Counted from the first letter of the stretch, positions 1 to 9,493 are shown. The stretch is 64,000 bases of DNA from Eshraghiella crossota (GCF_025148445.1 NZ_CP102270.1:1504001-1568000); one strand, 5' to 3'. Numbers and translations are program-made. Notes: a model not told the origin generated them from the letters alone.

Positions 1-587
1 ATGATTTCATCATGAATTGATGACATCTCTTCGTCAAGTTTTAATATGGCTTCCGCAGAAGCGTTAAGACGTTCTCTTATCCTGTCAGGAATATTTCTGC
101 GGTATTTATATTGCAATGAATGTTCTATTGTTGCCCAGAAATTCATTGCCAATGTCCTTATCTGAATCTCTACAAATATTGTCTTTGTTCCTTCCAATGT
201 CTCAACATCATAGTTAACTATTACATGATAGCTTCTATAACCGCTTGGTTTGACATTCTTAATGTAGTCCTTTTCCTCTACAATAGTCATATCCTTTCTT
301 TTTTTGATGATATCCACAACCTTGTAAATATCTTCAACAAACTGGCATATAACCCTTATACCTGCAATATCTTCAACTTTTTCGGTAACAATCTCAAGTG
401 GAATATTTTTCTTACGGCATTTTTCAAGAATGCTTGATATGCTTTTTACCCTGCCGTTGACTGCCTCTATAGGAGAATACATGTCCGCTGACCTGTACTC
501 CATAATAATATGATTGAATTTTACAAGTATCTCCTGTACTGCCAGTTCATATGGCGTAAGGATTTTTTTCCATAACTGAATCTCCAT
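1..587 (-). CDS. Small alarmone synthetase (RelA/SpoT-type GTP pyrophosphokinase), 3' end outside window
   Basis: The reading frame starts at the ATG at 585-587 and stays open for 195 codons to the window edge, so the C-terminus is missing. The protein has the RelA/SpoT synthetase pattern without an N-terminal HD hydrolase domain: a DIAGIRVIC segment, the KPSGYRSYHVIV segment and an EIQIRTLAMNFWATIEH segment. This is the arrangement of the YjbM/RelQ family, which transfers pyrophosphate from ATP to GTP or GDP to make (p)ppGpp in the cytosol. A GAGGG box lies 9 bases before the ATG and overlaps the tail of the pepD frame, so it is probably co-transcribed with pepD. The family is clear; RelQ versus RelP is not decided. 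Confidence 0.88.
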   Translation of the reverse strand, partial: MEIQLWKKILTPYELAVQEILVKFNHIIMEYRSADMYSPIEAVNGRVKSISSILEKCRKKNIPLEIVTEKVEDIAGIRVICQFVEDIYKVVDIIKKRKDMTIVEEKDYIKNVKPSGYRSYHVIVNYDVETLEGTKTIFVEIQIRTLAMNFWATIEHSLQYKYRRNIPDRIRERLNASAEAILKLDEEMSSIHDEI

Positions 588-603
588 ACCTTCGTTCCCT
601 CGC

Positions 604-2046
604 TTACATATTTTTTAATAATTCCACTGTCAGCTCATACACCCTTTTCGCTGACACTATATCCATTCTTTCTTCAAATGTATGTATATCATATATATCA
701 GGTCCATATGATACAATATCAGGCTTATTCATTCTGTTGTAAAACAGACCACATTCAAGTCCTGCATGTATAGTCTTAAAAACAGGTTCTTTTCCCGTAA
801 GTTTCCTATACACATTTCCTGCCAGTTCACGCACTCTTGATTCCGGCTCGTACTGCCATGCAGGATAATTTCCGGAGCAGGCAACCGTTCCGCCAAGCAT
901 TAAAGCCAGTAACCTAAGTTTCTCTGTAAGCCCGTTTTTGGCACTCTCATAAACACTTCTGACCGAATAACCCATCTTCAAATCATCAGTAAGCTCCACA
1001 ATACCCATATTAAGCGATGTATTAACCATTTCCTTATCATCGCCGCTTCTTGCAATTACACCCTGCGGTGCGAGGCATAAAGCCGTAATTGCTCTTTTCT
1101 GAGAATCAGTGTCAAGCACCTTTTTGTCCGTTTTGCCGTTTAATCCCACAAAAACAGATATATTCTCATCGATTCCAAAATATTCCTGTCTCAGATCTTT
1201 TTCTACAGAATTGCAAAGCTTTGCTATTTTATCATATTCATCCGTAATGAGTTCTGCTTCACATTCGTTAGCTATGGCATTGTCAACGGATCCGCCCTTT
1301 ATGTATACAATACTGCCTGTACATTCCTGCAATATCTCATTAAGAACCCTGCCCATAAGGCTGTTAGCTGATGGTCTTCCCGTTCCTATCTTATCTCCGG
1401 AATGACCTCCTGTAAGTCCCGTAACCCTTATTGTGACATTATCTCCGGACTTAGATATCCACTGCATAGGAATTGTTATATCACATCTTACACCTCCGGC
1501 ACTTCCCATAAGGAATACGCCTTCATCCTCCGAATCAATATTAATAACCGTTGTTCCCGATAAAAGACTGCAGTCAAATCCGTCCGCGCCAAGAAGCCCA
1601 ACTTCTTCATTGGTAGTCAGTAAAGCTTCTATCGGAGGATGGCAAAGTGAATCATCTTCAAGAATCGCAAGTATATAAGCAACAGCTATTCCGTCATCCG
1701 CTCCAAGGGTTGTTCCTTTTGCTTTAACTATGCCCTGTCCAAGCAGTTCTTCATCAATAGTGACAGGTTCATTGATAAAATCGAATTCCTCTTTGGAAGC
1801 CCCAACCATATCAAGATGTCCCTGGAGAACTACCGCATCATGGTCTTCATACCCCGCGGATCCGTCCTTATATATTACAATATTGCCGTAATCATCCTTA
1901 GCATACCTGAGGTTGTGGTCTGTTGCAAAATGTTCTATATAATCTCTTATCTTATCCGTATGAAAAGACACATGGGGAATGTTACATATTTCCCTAAAGT
2001 AATGAAAAAAACGTTCATCTGTTATATTGTCTGTTAAATTTTTCAT
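604..2046 (-). CDS. pepD: Aminoacyl-histidine dipeptidase (M20C metallopeptidase)
   Basis: The 480-residue cytosolic zinc dipeptidase is of the PepD family, which cleaves Xaa-His and other dipeptides. Metal-site motifs are visible: QGHLDMVG near residue 77, LGADDGIAVAY near 116, TTNEEVGLLGA and NIDSEDEG. The dimerisation-domain motif GLTGGHSGDKIG follows. The frame extends 12 codons further upstream, but the ATG at 2046 has an AGGA box about 8 bases ahead and matches the usual family N-terminus, so it is taken as the start. The gene is divergent from the YlbJ-like gene and precedes the alarmone synthetase by 16 bases. Confidence 0.92.
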   Translation of the reverse strand: MKNLTDNITDERFFHYFREICNIPHVSFHTDKIRDYIEHFATDHNLRYAKDDYGNIVIYKDGSAGYEDHDAVVLQGHLDMVGASKEEFDFINEPVTIDEELLGQGIVKAKGTTLGADDGIAVAYILAILEDDSLCHPPIEALLTTNEEVGLLGADGFDCSLLSGTTVINIDSEDEGVFLMGSAGGVRCDITIPMQWISKSGDNVTIRVTGLTGGHSGDKIGTGRPSANSLMGRVLNEILQECTGSIVYIKGGSVDNAIANECEAELITDEYDKIAKLCNSVEKDLRQEYFGIDENISVFVGLNGKTDKKVLDTDSQKRAITALCLAPQGVIARSGDDKEMVNTSLNMGIVELTDDLKMGYSVRSVYESAKNGLTEKLRLLALMLGGTVACSGNYPAWQYEPESRVRELAGNVYRKLTGKEPVFKTIHAGLECGLFYNRMNKPDIVSYGPDIYDIHTFEERMDIVSAKRVYELTVELLKNM

Positions 2047-2085
2047 AATTGCTGTCCTAAAATTCATAATATAAAAATACACTTT

Positions 2086-2114
2086 ATTATAACAAATATT
2101 AATGGATTTTACAA
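2086..2114 (-). promoter_or_regulatory. SigA-type promoter for pepD and the alarmone synthetase
   Basis: On the minus strand a TTGTAA -35 box (2109-2114) and a perfect TATAAT -10 box (2086-2091) are separated by exactly 17 bases. The predicted start of transcription is about 30 bases before the pepD ATG. Called by eye. Confidence 0.7.
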
Positions 2115-2123
2115 TTTTTACTT

Positions 2124-3020
2124 ATGTTTCGTAATATATTTCATAATGTTTTAATTTTTGTTGTTCTCCTGTTATCTTTAACAAATCCGGATATTATGGC
2201 AAAGGGTGCGCTTGACGGTCTTGACCTGTGGTACAAAGCCTTAATCCCCGCTCTTTTCCCTTTTATGATTTTGAGCAATGTTATAATTAATCTCAACCTT
2301 ACAGAGGGCGTTAATATATTTATGCGTCCTCTTACTTTCATTTTAAAATTAAAGAAAGAAGCCGGTTACGGAATTTTTGCCGGCTTATTTTTCGGCTATC
2401 CGGCCTGTGCGGCTGCCTGCTGCAATCTTGTTAAAAAAAATACAATTTCTAAAGAAGATGCCAATATCTGCATTGCTTCCTTCAACAACGTAAGCCCCGC
2501 ATTCTTATCAGGTTTTGTATGTATGGAAATATTAGAAAACGCTAACTGTTTTCTGCCGGTATTTTTAATTTTTTATTCCTGTACCTTAATTACCTCTTTT
2601 ATCATAAGATATATTATTTTTCAAAAATATAGGGATACTTATACAAGTATTGCCGTACCAATGCCGCAAAAAAGTGCCCTCATTGACAAATCAATTCTTT
2701 CCGCACTGAAGAACATCGGTAAACTTGGCGGATATATTATAATATTCTCGATTTTATCACATTGCATAATGTCATTTATTCCTTTTCACCCCGAAATTCT
2801 GTGTATGCTTATTGAAATTACCACAGGACTCACAGTATCAGACCGTCGTTACCTGACATTTCTGCCATTTATATCTTTAGGTGGCGTATGCGGAATGTTC
2901 CAGACCTTTTCTGTTGATGAAAACAACATCATAGATAAAAAAATATATATTCTCGGTAAGTTCATATCAGCCGTTATTACCATGGCTGTCTGCGGTATTG
3001 TTATACTGTTTCAATCATAA
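2124..3020 (+). CDS. YlbJ-like nucleoside-recognition (gate) domain membrane protein
   Basis: This 298-residue polytopic membrane protein has the YlbJ-like pattern ALIPALFPFMILSNV near residue 40, followed by the glycine-rich GIFAGLFFGYPACAA segment and several later hydrophobic spans. YlbJ is a sporulation membrane protein in Bacillus; this version is about 100 residues shorter, so the exact role is uncertain. No Shine-Dalgarno sequence precedes the first ATG, which makes the start tentative. In Bacillus ylbJ follows rsmD (ylbH) and coaD (ylbI). Here rsmD is nearby and coaD is absent, with a convergent coiled-coil gene between them. Confidence 0.72.
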   Translation: MFRNIFHNVLIFVVLLLSLTNPDIMAKGALDGLDLWYKALIPALFPFMILSNVIINLNLTEGVNIFMRPLTFILKLKKEAGYGIFAGLFFGYPACAAACCNLVKKNTISKEDANICIASFNNVSPAFLSGFVCMEILENANCFLPVFLIFYSCTLITSFIIRYIIFQKYRDTYTSIAVPMPQKSALIDKSILSALKNIGKLGGYIIIFSILSHCIMSFIPFHPEILCMLIEITTGLTVSDRRYLTFLPFISLGGVCGMFQTFSVDENNIIDKKIYILGKFISAVITMAVCGIVILFQS

Positions 3021-3021
3021 A

Positions 3022-3049
3022 AAAATCCCGGAGACAAAATATCTCCGGG
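3022..3049 (-). terminator. Rho-independent terminator between convergent genes
   Basis: A perfect 8-bp stem (CCCGGAGA at 3027-3034 with TCTCCGGG at 3042-3049) has a 7-base loop. On the minus strand it is followed by ATTTTTT, so it ends the Asp23-to-coiled-coil operon. It may also stop the convergent plus-strand transcript, but no T-run follows on that strand. Confidence 0.8.
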
Positions 3050-3072
3050 TAAATTAACGTAGCTGTTATGTT

Positions 3073-3705
3073 CTATTCTTCATCTGTAGGACCGTCATCA
3101 TCCATAACTTCCTTAACGCTGTCGGCAAGTGTCTGTTCTGCATACTGTGTATTTTCTTCCGGTCTTAATTCATTTCTGTTAGACATTACTATATTAAGGC
3201 TCTTATTAAGTGACTCCATAAGTGTCTCATATCTTGTCTTATTGGAATCAATGGCATGATTAATAATCATCTCAAGATTAGATAACATATCATCTGTATA
3301 CTGTATTGCGCCCATTCTTATGTTATTGGCATCTTCGGTAGCACTATCCATAATACGCTGTGCTTCTGCAGTAGCATCATCTATTACCTTATTAGCCTGT
3401 TCATACGCACGCTGCATAATCTCATGCTCATTAATAAGTTCTTCCGTATGTATCTGAGCTGCTTTTACCATATTCTCTGCCTGAGTCTTAGCATCATTAA
3501 GAATAGCATCCCTTGAATTATCAAGCTTCTGTCTCTTCTTCTGATACTCCTTAATCTCATCAGGAATCTTAAGTCTCAATTCCGAAACCAATGAATCAAT
3601 TCTATCTTTTTCAACGCAAATCTTGGTAGAAGAAAACGGCATTGCCTTACAATCAGCAAGGTAATCCTCAATCTCGCCTATTACGTTCTCAATTTTACTA
3701 CTCAT
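3073..3705 (-). CDS. Coiled-coil protein resembling ATP-synthase B / V-ATPase H subunits
   Basis: This 210-residue, highly charged, mostly helical soluble protein has a long heptad-like middle (about residues 55-150) rich in Ala, Glu, Gln and Asn and an acidic tail ending DDDGPTDEE. Proteins of this kind are often auto-annotated as ATPase because they resemble stator coiled coils, but no catalytic motif is visible and no ATP-synthase genes are near. The frame is open 12 codons upstream of the chosen ATG at 3705, which has an AGGAG box 6-7 bases ahead. It is the last gene of the operon after rsmD. The real function is not known; a DivIVA-like structural role is possible. Confidence 0.75.
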   Translation of the reverse strand: MSSKIENVIGEIEDYLADCKAMPFSSTKICVEKDRIDSLVSELRLKIPDEIKEYQKKRQKLDNSRDAILNDAKTQAENMVKAAQIHTEELINEHEIMQRAYEQANKVIDDATAEAQRIMDSATEDANNIRMGAIQYTDDMLSNLEMIINHAIDSNKTRYETLMESLNKSLNIVMSNRNELRPEENTQYAEQTLADSVKEVMDDDGPTDEE

Positions 3706-3774
3706 AACAGTCACTCCTATCATATTAATCCTATTAATCATACCACTTGTTATAAATTAAAACAAGTATTATAA

Positions 3775-4326
3775 CTATTTTTTCGTAAGAAAAATATGCT
3801 GATTAGTCTTATACTGCTTAACTTTTACAATTCTGAAGCCACATTCCTCCACAAAAGATAAATCTCTCTTTAACGAAGCCTCTATGATAACCGTTGTGTA
3901 CTCCGTTACCGATGCCATATTATTCATTGTCTTAAGAACCTGTGCTTCTATTTCAAGATTATATGGAGGGTCCATAAATACAATATCAAATTCCTTATGT
4001 CCGCCAAGCTTATAAAGTGCTGCCATCACATCAGTTTCCATTAATGTAGCTTCATCGGAAAATTTTGTAAATATAAGGTTATCTTTTATACAGGAAACAG
4101 CATTTTTGTTATTTTCCACAAGAGTGGCATGTGACGCTCCTCTGCTTAATGCCTCTATTGATATAGCACCGCTTCCTGCAAATAAATCAAGAAATTCAGC
4201 TCCCGGTATTTCATTCTGTAGAACATTAAAAAGTGTTTCTTTGGTTCTGTCCTGGGTTGGCCTTGTATCCATTCCCACAGGTGCTTTAAGAGGCATACTT
4301 CTTCTTGTCCCTGCTATTACTCTCAT
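3775..4326 (-). CDS. rsmD: 16S rRNA (guanine-966-N2)-methyltransferase
   Basis: This is a 183-residue SAM-dependent methyltransferase. It shows the N-terminal RVIAGTRRSMPLKAP segment typical of RsmD, the SAM-binding EFLDLFAGSGAISIEALSRG motif near residues 60-78, and the catalytic DPPYNLE motif near residue 120. It methylates G966 (E. coli numbering) of 16S rRNA during 30S assembly. Its ATG shares one base with the stop of the upstream histidine phosphatase (TAATG), which implies translational coupling. The usual downstream partner coaD is missing here and lies 51 kb away at the head of the butyrate operon. Confidence 0.95.
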   Translation of the reverse strand: MRVIAGTRRSMPLKAPVGMDTRPTQDRTKETLFNVLQNEIPGAEFLDLFAGSGAISIEALSRGASHATLVENNKNAVSCIKDNLIFTKFSDEATLMETDVMAALYKLGGHKEFDIVFMDPPYNLEIEAQVLKTMNNMASVTEYTTVIIEASLKRDLSFVEECGFRIVKVKQYKTNQHIFLTKK

Positions 4327-4952
4327 TATTTTCTGTAATCCTTTCCGCCTTTGTCCTCATAATATATTTTACCATTCTGGATAAGTTTAAAATTATCTCC
4401 GTTAATTTCATATATATTAACGCAACAGTTCTTTTGGAAAACGCCTTCCCAGTAATCTTTGATTCCCTGGTGGTTAAGAGATATCATAAGTGCCCTGTTA
4501 AACGCTCCGTGTGCCACAACAAGCATCCTGTCAATCTTATAGGATAAAGGCACAATGACATTGTATAAAAAATCTTTAGCCCTTTCAATCACCTGTTCAT
4601 AAGTTTCACCGTTTCCGGCCGGTACAAAATTAACAGGATCATCAAAGAATTTCCAGAATTCATCCGGCAGCGTGTCAGTTACTTTTCCTTCATAATCGCC
4701 AAAACACATTTCCTTAAGTCTGTCATCGCATATAATATCAAGTTTACGGCTGCCTCGTAATATCTCAGCCGTCTCGTATGCTCTCTTTAAGGGGCTTGAA
4801 TATATCCTGTCAAATTTTACATCCTTTAATGCTTCTGACGTTATTCTGGCAAGTTCTATGCCATATTCGTTAAGTTCAATATCACTTCGTCCCTGCAGAC
4901 GTTTCTCACTGTTCCATTTAGTTTCACCATGTCTTATTATATAAAGTTCCAT
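4326..4952 (-). CDS. Histidine phosphatase (phosphoglycerate-mutase-like) family protein
   Basis: This 208-residue protein begins with the phosphohistidine motif IIRHGETKWN at residues 5-14. The second catalytic histidine is in VVAHGAFNRALM near residue 147, and the conserved RAYETAEI segment lies between them. The family includes GpmB/CobC-like broad-specificity phosphatases and true mutases; the substrate cannot be told from sequence. The start has a GGAGG box 6 bases ahead. It sits between recG (10-base gap) and rsmD (one-base overlap) in the same operon. Confidence 0.87.
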   Translation of the reverse strand: MELYIIRHGETKWNSEKRLQGRSDIELNEYGIELARITSEALKDVKFDRIYSSPLKRAYETAEILRGSRKLDIICDDRLKEMCFGDYEGKVTDTLPDEFWKFFDDPVNFVPAGNGETYEQVIERAKDFLYNVIVPLSYKIDRMLVVAHGAFNRALMISLNHQGIKDYWEGVFQKNCCVNIYEINGDNFKLIQNGKIYYEDKGGKDYRK

Positions 4953-4962
4953 GCTGCCTCCA

Positions 4963-6996
4963 CTATATATTAATCTTAGAATCTGTATTCCGGATTCTGT
5001 CCCTTATACCTGAATTTTCCTCAAGCATAAGTTCTTTATCTTTTTCTATAAGTATTGAGGAAGTATCTGCTGCCATTTTAAGTATTGAAGCATCGGAATA
5101 TATATTTCCTATGGCAAAACCCATATCTCCGCTCTGCCTTGTTCCCAGCATATCACCGGGACCTCTTAATTTCAAATCCTGTTCTGAAATATAAAATCCG
5201 TCATTACTCTCTTTCAGTATATTAAGACGTTCCTTTGTTACCTTGTTCTTAGTATTGCTTTCAAAAATACAGTAGGATTGTTCTTTTCCTCTTCCGACCC
5301 TTCCCCTTAACTGGTGAAGCCCCGCAAGTCCAAATCTTTCAGCATTAATCACCATCATAACCGTAGCGTTTGGCACGTTTATTCCTACTTCAACAACTGT
5401 GGTAGATACAAGTATATCCGTATTTCTCTTTGCGAACTCATCCATTATACGGTTTTTCTCTGCAGGCTTCATCTTGCCATGCAGATATTCTATTCTTGTC
5501 TCCGGCATAGCCTCTTTAAGTTTCTTTGAAAAATCAACAACATTCTCAAGATTACTGTCATTGTCGCTTTCTTCCGCCATGGCACATATTATATAAGCCT
5601 GATGGCCTTTTTTTATCTCATCAGAAATAAATTTATATGCTTTGGTTCTGTAAGAATCATCCACAACACAGTTTTTAACCGGTAATCTGTCCGCAGGCTT
5701 CTCGTCTACTATGGATATATCAAGGTCGCCGTATAAAATAATGGCAAGAGACCTTGGGATAGGTGTGGCACTCATTACAATTATGTGGGGTGTCTCTCCC
5801 TTACGGCTTAAGTTTTCTCTTTGCCTGACTCCGAAACGATGCTGTTCATCCGTTATGACAAGTGCAGGATTTTTAAATTCCACATCATCGGTTATTAATG
5901 CATGGGTTCCTATAATAAAATCAGCCTCTCCCGATGTTATTTTTTCTTTTGCATCTCTTTTTTTTGCCTCAGTAAGTGCTCCGGTAAGAAGCACACAGGT
6001 AAAATCCAGCCTGTTCTTATCAATAAGTTCTTTCAATGCTTCGTAGTGCTGTCTTGCAAGAACTTCCGTAGGTGCCATAAGAATGCTCTGCCACCCTGCG
6101 GCGGCAGTATTTATCATTGCCAAAAAAGCAAGAATTGTCTTACCTGAACCGACATCTCCCTGTATAAGTCTGTTCATCGTCTTATCACTGCCCATATCAT
6201 TTAAAATCTCGCTGTATACTTTTTTCTGGGCACCTGTAAGACTGTACGGCAGGTTTTTAAGAACATGTAAGGCTTCCCCGCTCTCGGATATCCTGTAAAG
6301 ATTGTCCTCATTTAGCCTGGCACTTTTTGCACATCTTATATTGGTGGTAAACAAAAAGAACTCATCAAAAATTATTCTCTTTCTTGCTTGTGCAAGTTCG
6401 TTTCTGTCCTTTGGGAAATGTATTGCGTAGTGTGCTTTTTTCTCATCTATAAGATCATTTTTTGTAAGTATCCACTCAGGAAGGAATTCTTCATATCCAC
6501 CGCTTTCAAAACACTGTTTCACAGCTTTTATAACCATATTATTGGTAAGCCCAGCAGTCAGCGGGTATACAGGCTGCATTGAACTTTGTCTTATGTAATA
6601 TTCATCCACTGTGTAGATAGAAGGCTGTTCCATAAAAACAAGGCTGCCTTTTATAGCAACCTTGCCTCTGAATATATATCTGTATCCGTTTCTTAACCGG
6701 CTTCTTAAAAACGGCATATTAAACCAGGTTATTCTGAGCATGCTTCCTGCCTCATCACGGACCATAACGGTAAGTATCTTATATCTCCCGTTCTGTTTTA
6801 ATTCGGGAGGTCTGTCTACTGCCGCGTATACGGCATATATACCGCATTCATCTATTGCCGCTATATTAACAGGTTCATCATAAGAATCATACGCTCTTGG
6901 ATATAATTCCATTAAATCCTTCGTAGTATATACATCAAGATGTTGGAACAACTCTTCGGTTCTGGTACCGATACCCTTTAATTTCCTGATATTCAT
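4963..6996 (-). CDS. recG: ATP-dependent DNA helicase RecG
   Basis: This 677-residue superfamily 2 helicase remodels stalled forks and Holliday junctions. The N-terminal wedge/OB-fold domain covers about residues 1-170. Helicase motifs include Walker A GDVGSGKT (about 280), DEQHRFGVRQR (motif II), MSATPIPRSLA (motif III), VVEVGINVPNATVM and the QLRGRVGRG arginine finger region. The C-terminal GPGDMLGTRQSG segment is typical of RecG. Length matches the family. Only a weak GTGG-type box precedes the ATG; it lies inside the last codons of fakA, so translation is probably coupled. Confidence 0.97.
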   Translation of the reverse strand: MNIRKLKGIGTRTEELFQHLDVYTTKDLMELYPRAYDSYDEPVNIAAIDECGIYAVYAAVDRPPELKQNGRYKILTVMVRDEAGSMLRITWFNMPFLRSRLRNGYRYIFRGKVAIKGSLVFMEQPSIYTVDEYYIRQSSMQPVYPLTAGLTNNMVIKAVKQCFESGGYEEFLPEWILTKNDLIDEKKAHYAIHFPKDRNELAQARKRIIFDEFFLFTTNIRCAKSARLNEDNLYRISESGEALHVLKNLPYSLTGAQKKVYSEILNDMGSDKTMNRLIQGDVGSGKTILAFLAMINTAAAGWQSILMAPTEVLARQHYEALKELIDKNRLDFTCVLLTGALTEAKKRDAKEKITSGEADFIIGTHALITDDVEFKNPALVITDEQHRFGVRQRENLSRKGETPHIIVMSATPIPRSLAIILYGDLDISIVDEKPADRLPVKNCVVDDSYRTKAYKFISDEIKKGHQAYIICAMAEESDNDSNLENVVDFSKKLKEAMPETRIEYLHGKMKPAEKNRIMDEFAKRNTDILVSTTVVEVGINVPNATVMMVINAERFGLAGLHQLRGRVGRGKEQSYCIFESNTKNKVTKERLNILKESNDGFYISEQDLKLRGPGDMLGTRQSGDMGFAIGNIYSDASILKMAADTSSILIEKDKELMLEENSGIRDRIRNTDSKINI

Positions 6997-7001
6997 ATAA
7001 A

Positions 7002-8690
7002 TTATTCCACTGATACAATATAATAATATATTGGCTGTCCGCCATAGTTAAGCTCTACATCCGCATCAGGATATGCTTCCTCAATCTGTTTTGCAAGTTC
7101 TTCTGCTGATGCTTCTTCTATATCATTTCCGTAATATATGCTTATAAGTTCAGAATCATCATCCATAAGATTATCTATGAGATCTTTTGTAACTTCGCTT
7201 ATGTTCTGTCCCACAGAAAGAATTGTCTTATCGCCGATTCCCATTATATCACCCTGTCGTATTACCTTATCATCAACTTCTGTGTCTCTTACGGCATAAG
7301 TAACCGAGCCGGACTTAACGCGGGCAATTTCTTCTGACATAGCATTGAAGTTATCTTCAGGAGCTGCTTCCTCCGAATATGCAAGGAGTGCAGAGATTCC
7401 CTGTGGTACCGTCTTGGTAGGTACTACTATTACATTCTTATCTTCAACAATACTCTGTGCCTGATTAGCAGCAAGAATAATATTAGAATTATTAGGAAGT
7501 ATAAAAATATTGTCTGCATGGACATTCTCAATGGCATTCAGCATATCTTCCGTGCTTGGGTTCATCGTCTGTCCGCCTTCAATGACATAATTTACTCCAA
7601 GACACTTAAATATCTCAGTAAGTCCGTCACCTGCGGATACGGATATAAAACCATATTTTTCATTGACAATTTCTTCTTCTGCTTCTTTGTGTTCTGTTTC
7701 TTTATTATCACCGGCAACTTTGCTGGCATTAGCTATAAGACGTTCTTCATGTTCTTCACGCATATTATCTACTTTCATTCTTGAAAGCGAACCATATTTA
7801 AGTCCTTCCTCAAATGCAAGTCCCGGATGGTTGGTATGAACATGAACCTTTACTATCTCATCATCTGAGACAATTACTATGGAATTACCGATTGATTCAA
7901 GAAATGCCTTAAATGCTGCCTCTTCTTTTTCGCCATACTTTTTCTCAATATTAACGATAAATTCGGTACAATATCCAAATTCGATATTTACATCTTCTAT
8001 TCCCTTGGCTGCAGTTGTCTCTTTTCCGGCAGCAGGCTTGCTCTCACTTATTACATTGGAATAATCAACCTTCTTGCCCATAAGTGCGTCATACGCACCC
8101 TTCATCAACTGCATAAGGCCCTGCCCGCCTGAGTCAACAACCCCCGCTTGCTTAAGTACCGGAAGGAGTTCTGGTGTATAGTTAAGAACCTCATCACCAT
8201 ATTCGATTACAAGGCCGAGCAGTTTCTTAATATCAGAAATCTTTGGCGCAAGCTCTGTCATCTTCTCAGACATTCCTCTTGCAACAGTAAGAATAGTTCC
8301 CTCTTTAGGCTTCATTACTGCTTTATATGCTGTCTCAACCGCTTTTTCAAAAGCTAAAGAAAGCACACGGGAATCTATTGCATCATATTCCCTAATTACC
8401 TTGGTAAAACCTCTTAATAACTGGGAAAGGATAACTCCTGAATTGCCTCTTGCACCTCTTAAAGAACCGCTTGATATTGCTTTAGCAAGGCTCTCCATAT
8501 CAGGAGTCTCTATATTGCTTACCTCTTTTGATGCAGACATAATTGTAAGTGTCATATTAGTACCCGTGTCTCCGTCAGGAACTGGGAAAACATTCAAATC
8601 GTTAATCCATTCTTTCTTAGCTTCAAGATTAGCTGCACCGGCAAGAAAAATTTCTTTAACCATACCGGCGTCTATACTGGTTGTTGTCAC
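7002..8690 (-). CDS. fakA: Fatty acid kinase catalytic subunit (DAK2 domain, YloV)
   Basis: This 562-residue protein has an N-terminal DhaL-like kinase domain with the nucleotide/Mg-binding VFPVPDGDTGTNMTLT segment (about 34-49) and GARGNSGVILSQ. A middle domain and a C-terminal DegV-like region follow, as in YloV/FakA. FakA phosphorylates fatty acids held by FakB proteins so that they can enter phospholipid synthesis. No fakB is in this window. The start codon is GTG, supported by a GGAGG box 8 bases ahead. It lies 30 bases after the Asp23 gene, the conserved Firmicute order yloU-yloV-recG. Confidence 0.93.
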   Translation of the reverse strand: MTTTSIDAGMVKEIFLAGAANLEAKKEWINDLNVFPVPDGDTGTNMTLTIMSASKEVSNIETPDMESLAKAISSGSLRGARGNSGVILSQLLRGFTKVIREYDAIDSRVLSLAFEKAVETAYKAVMKPKEGTILTVARGMSEKMTELAPKISDIKKLLGLVIEYGDEVLNYTPELLPVLKQAGVVDSGGQGLMQLMKGAYDALMGKKVDYSNVISESKPAAGKETTAAKGIEDVNIEFGYCTEFIVNIEKKYGEKEEAAFKAFLESIGNSIVIVSDDEIVKVHVHTNHPGLAFEEGLKYGSLSRMKVDNMREEHEERLIANASKVAGDNKETEHKEAEEEIVNEKYGFISVSAGDGLTEIFKCLGVNYVIEGGQTMNPSTEDMLNAIENVHADNIFILPNNSNIILAANQAQSIVEDKNVIVVPTKTVPQGISALLAYSEEAAPEDNFNAMSEEIARVKSGSVTYAVRDTEVDDKVIRQGDIMGIGDKTILSVGQNISEVTKDLIDNLMDDDSELISIYYGNDIEEASAEELAKQIEEAYPDADVELNYGGQPIYYYIVSVE

Positions 8691-8720
8691 GTTAAATTTC
8701 CTCCTTACTTCAGAATCATA

Positions 8721-9080
8721 CTAATCAATGATTCTAACGCCTTCAACATAAACATTAATCTTACCAACCTTAAGGCCGGTATATTCTTCTACTTTATATT
8801 TTACATTATGGACAAGATTATCTGCCACTGTAGATATTGTAACACCGTAAGCTACGATTACGTGAAAATCTATTATAAGACGATTCTTGTCATCAAAGCT
8901 GACGCTGATACCTCTTGTAAGGCTCTCTCTCTTTAATAACTTCACAAGTCCATCCTTCACACTGACCGCTGCCATTCCAACAATACCGAAACATTCAACT
9001 GCAGTTGCTCCTGCATACTTGGCAATAACATGGCTGTCTATTGCAACGTTACCATACTGATTATCAACATGTCCTTTCAT
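8721..9080 (-). CDS. Asp23/Gls24 family envelope stress protein (YloU)
   Basis: This 119-residue protein carries the Asp23 domain over almost its whole length, including IDSHVIAKYAGATAVECFGIVGMA near the start and VIVAYGVTISTVADNL near residue 75. Asp23 proteins form membrane-associated assemblies in Gram-positive bacteria. It is the first gene of the operon with fakA and recG. A GGAGGG box stands 6 bases before the ATG. A TATAAT-like stretch lies at about 9149-9160 on the minus strand without a convincing -35 box. Confidence 0.9.
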   Translation of the reverse strand: MKGHVDNQYGNVAIDSHVIAKYAGATAVECFGIVGMAAVSVKDGLVKLLKRESLTRGISVSFDDKNRLIIDFHVIVAYGVTISTVADNLVHNVKYKVEEYTGLKVGKINVYVEGVRIID

Positions 9081-9210
9081 ATGAAACCCTCCTAGTCTAT
9101 ATATTCATGGATTTAATTACATCAAAATTCCACAACAATCAAATTTATTATACATTATATCTAAGAAAAAATAAAATAAAATTTTTATATACTAAAAAAT
9201 AAATTAATGC

Positions 9211-9239
9211 TTGCAATTATACTCTCTTTCTGTTATTAT
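9211..9239 (+). promoter_or_regulatory. SigA-type promoter for rpmB
   Basis: TTGCAA (9211-9216) and TATTAT (9234-9239) are spaced by 17 bases. The leader to the rpmB ATG is about 45 bases and holds a strong AAGGAGG ribosome-binding site at 9278-9284. Confidence 0.7.
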
Positions 9240-9290
9240 AACTTCTGTTGTGAGCCTGTTTAGGTTTAATATCTTTAAGGAGGTGCAAAC

Positions 9291-9479
9291 ATGGCTAAAT
9301 GTGCTATTTGCGAAAAAGGTGCTCATTTTGGTATCGCAGTGAGCCATTCTCACAGAAGATCAAACAAAATGTGGAAAGCAAACGTAAAATCTGTAAAGGT
9401 TAAGGTTGGTGATGGCCAGGCTAAAAAGATGTATGTATGTACTTCTTGTTTAAGATCAGGCTTAGTTGAAAGAGCTTAA
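9291..9479 (+). CDS. rpmB: 50S ribosomal protein L28
   Basis: This is a 62-residue basic protein of the L28 family. It has the conserved SHRRSNKMWKANV segment in the middle and CAICEKG near the N-terminus. Cys3 and Cys6, together with CTSCLRSG near residues 51-58, form a four-cysteine zinc-binding version of L28. It is transcribed alone, between its own promoter and terminator, and divergent from the Asp23-recG operon, as in Bacillus. Confidence 0.97.
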   Translation: MAKCAICEKGAHFGIAVSHSHRRSNKMWKANVKSVKVKVGDGQAKKMYVCTSCLRSGLVERA

Positions 9480-9493
9480 TATTGACAGACTTT

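Noticed and set aside
5314-6582. Several plus-strand frames opposite recG
   Set aside because: They are shadows of recG codons, without start signals or domain likeness.
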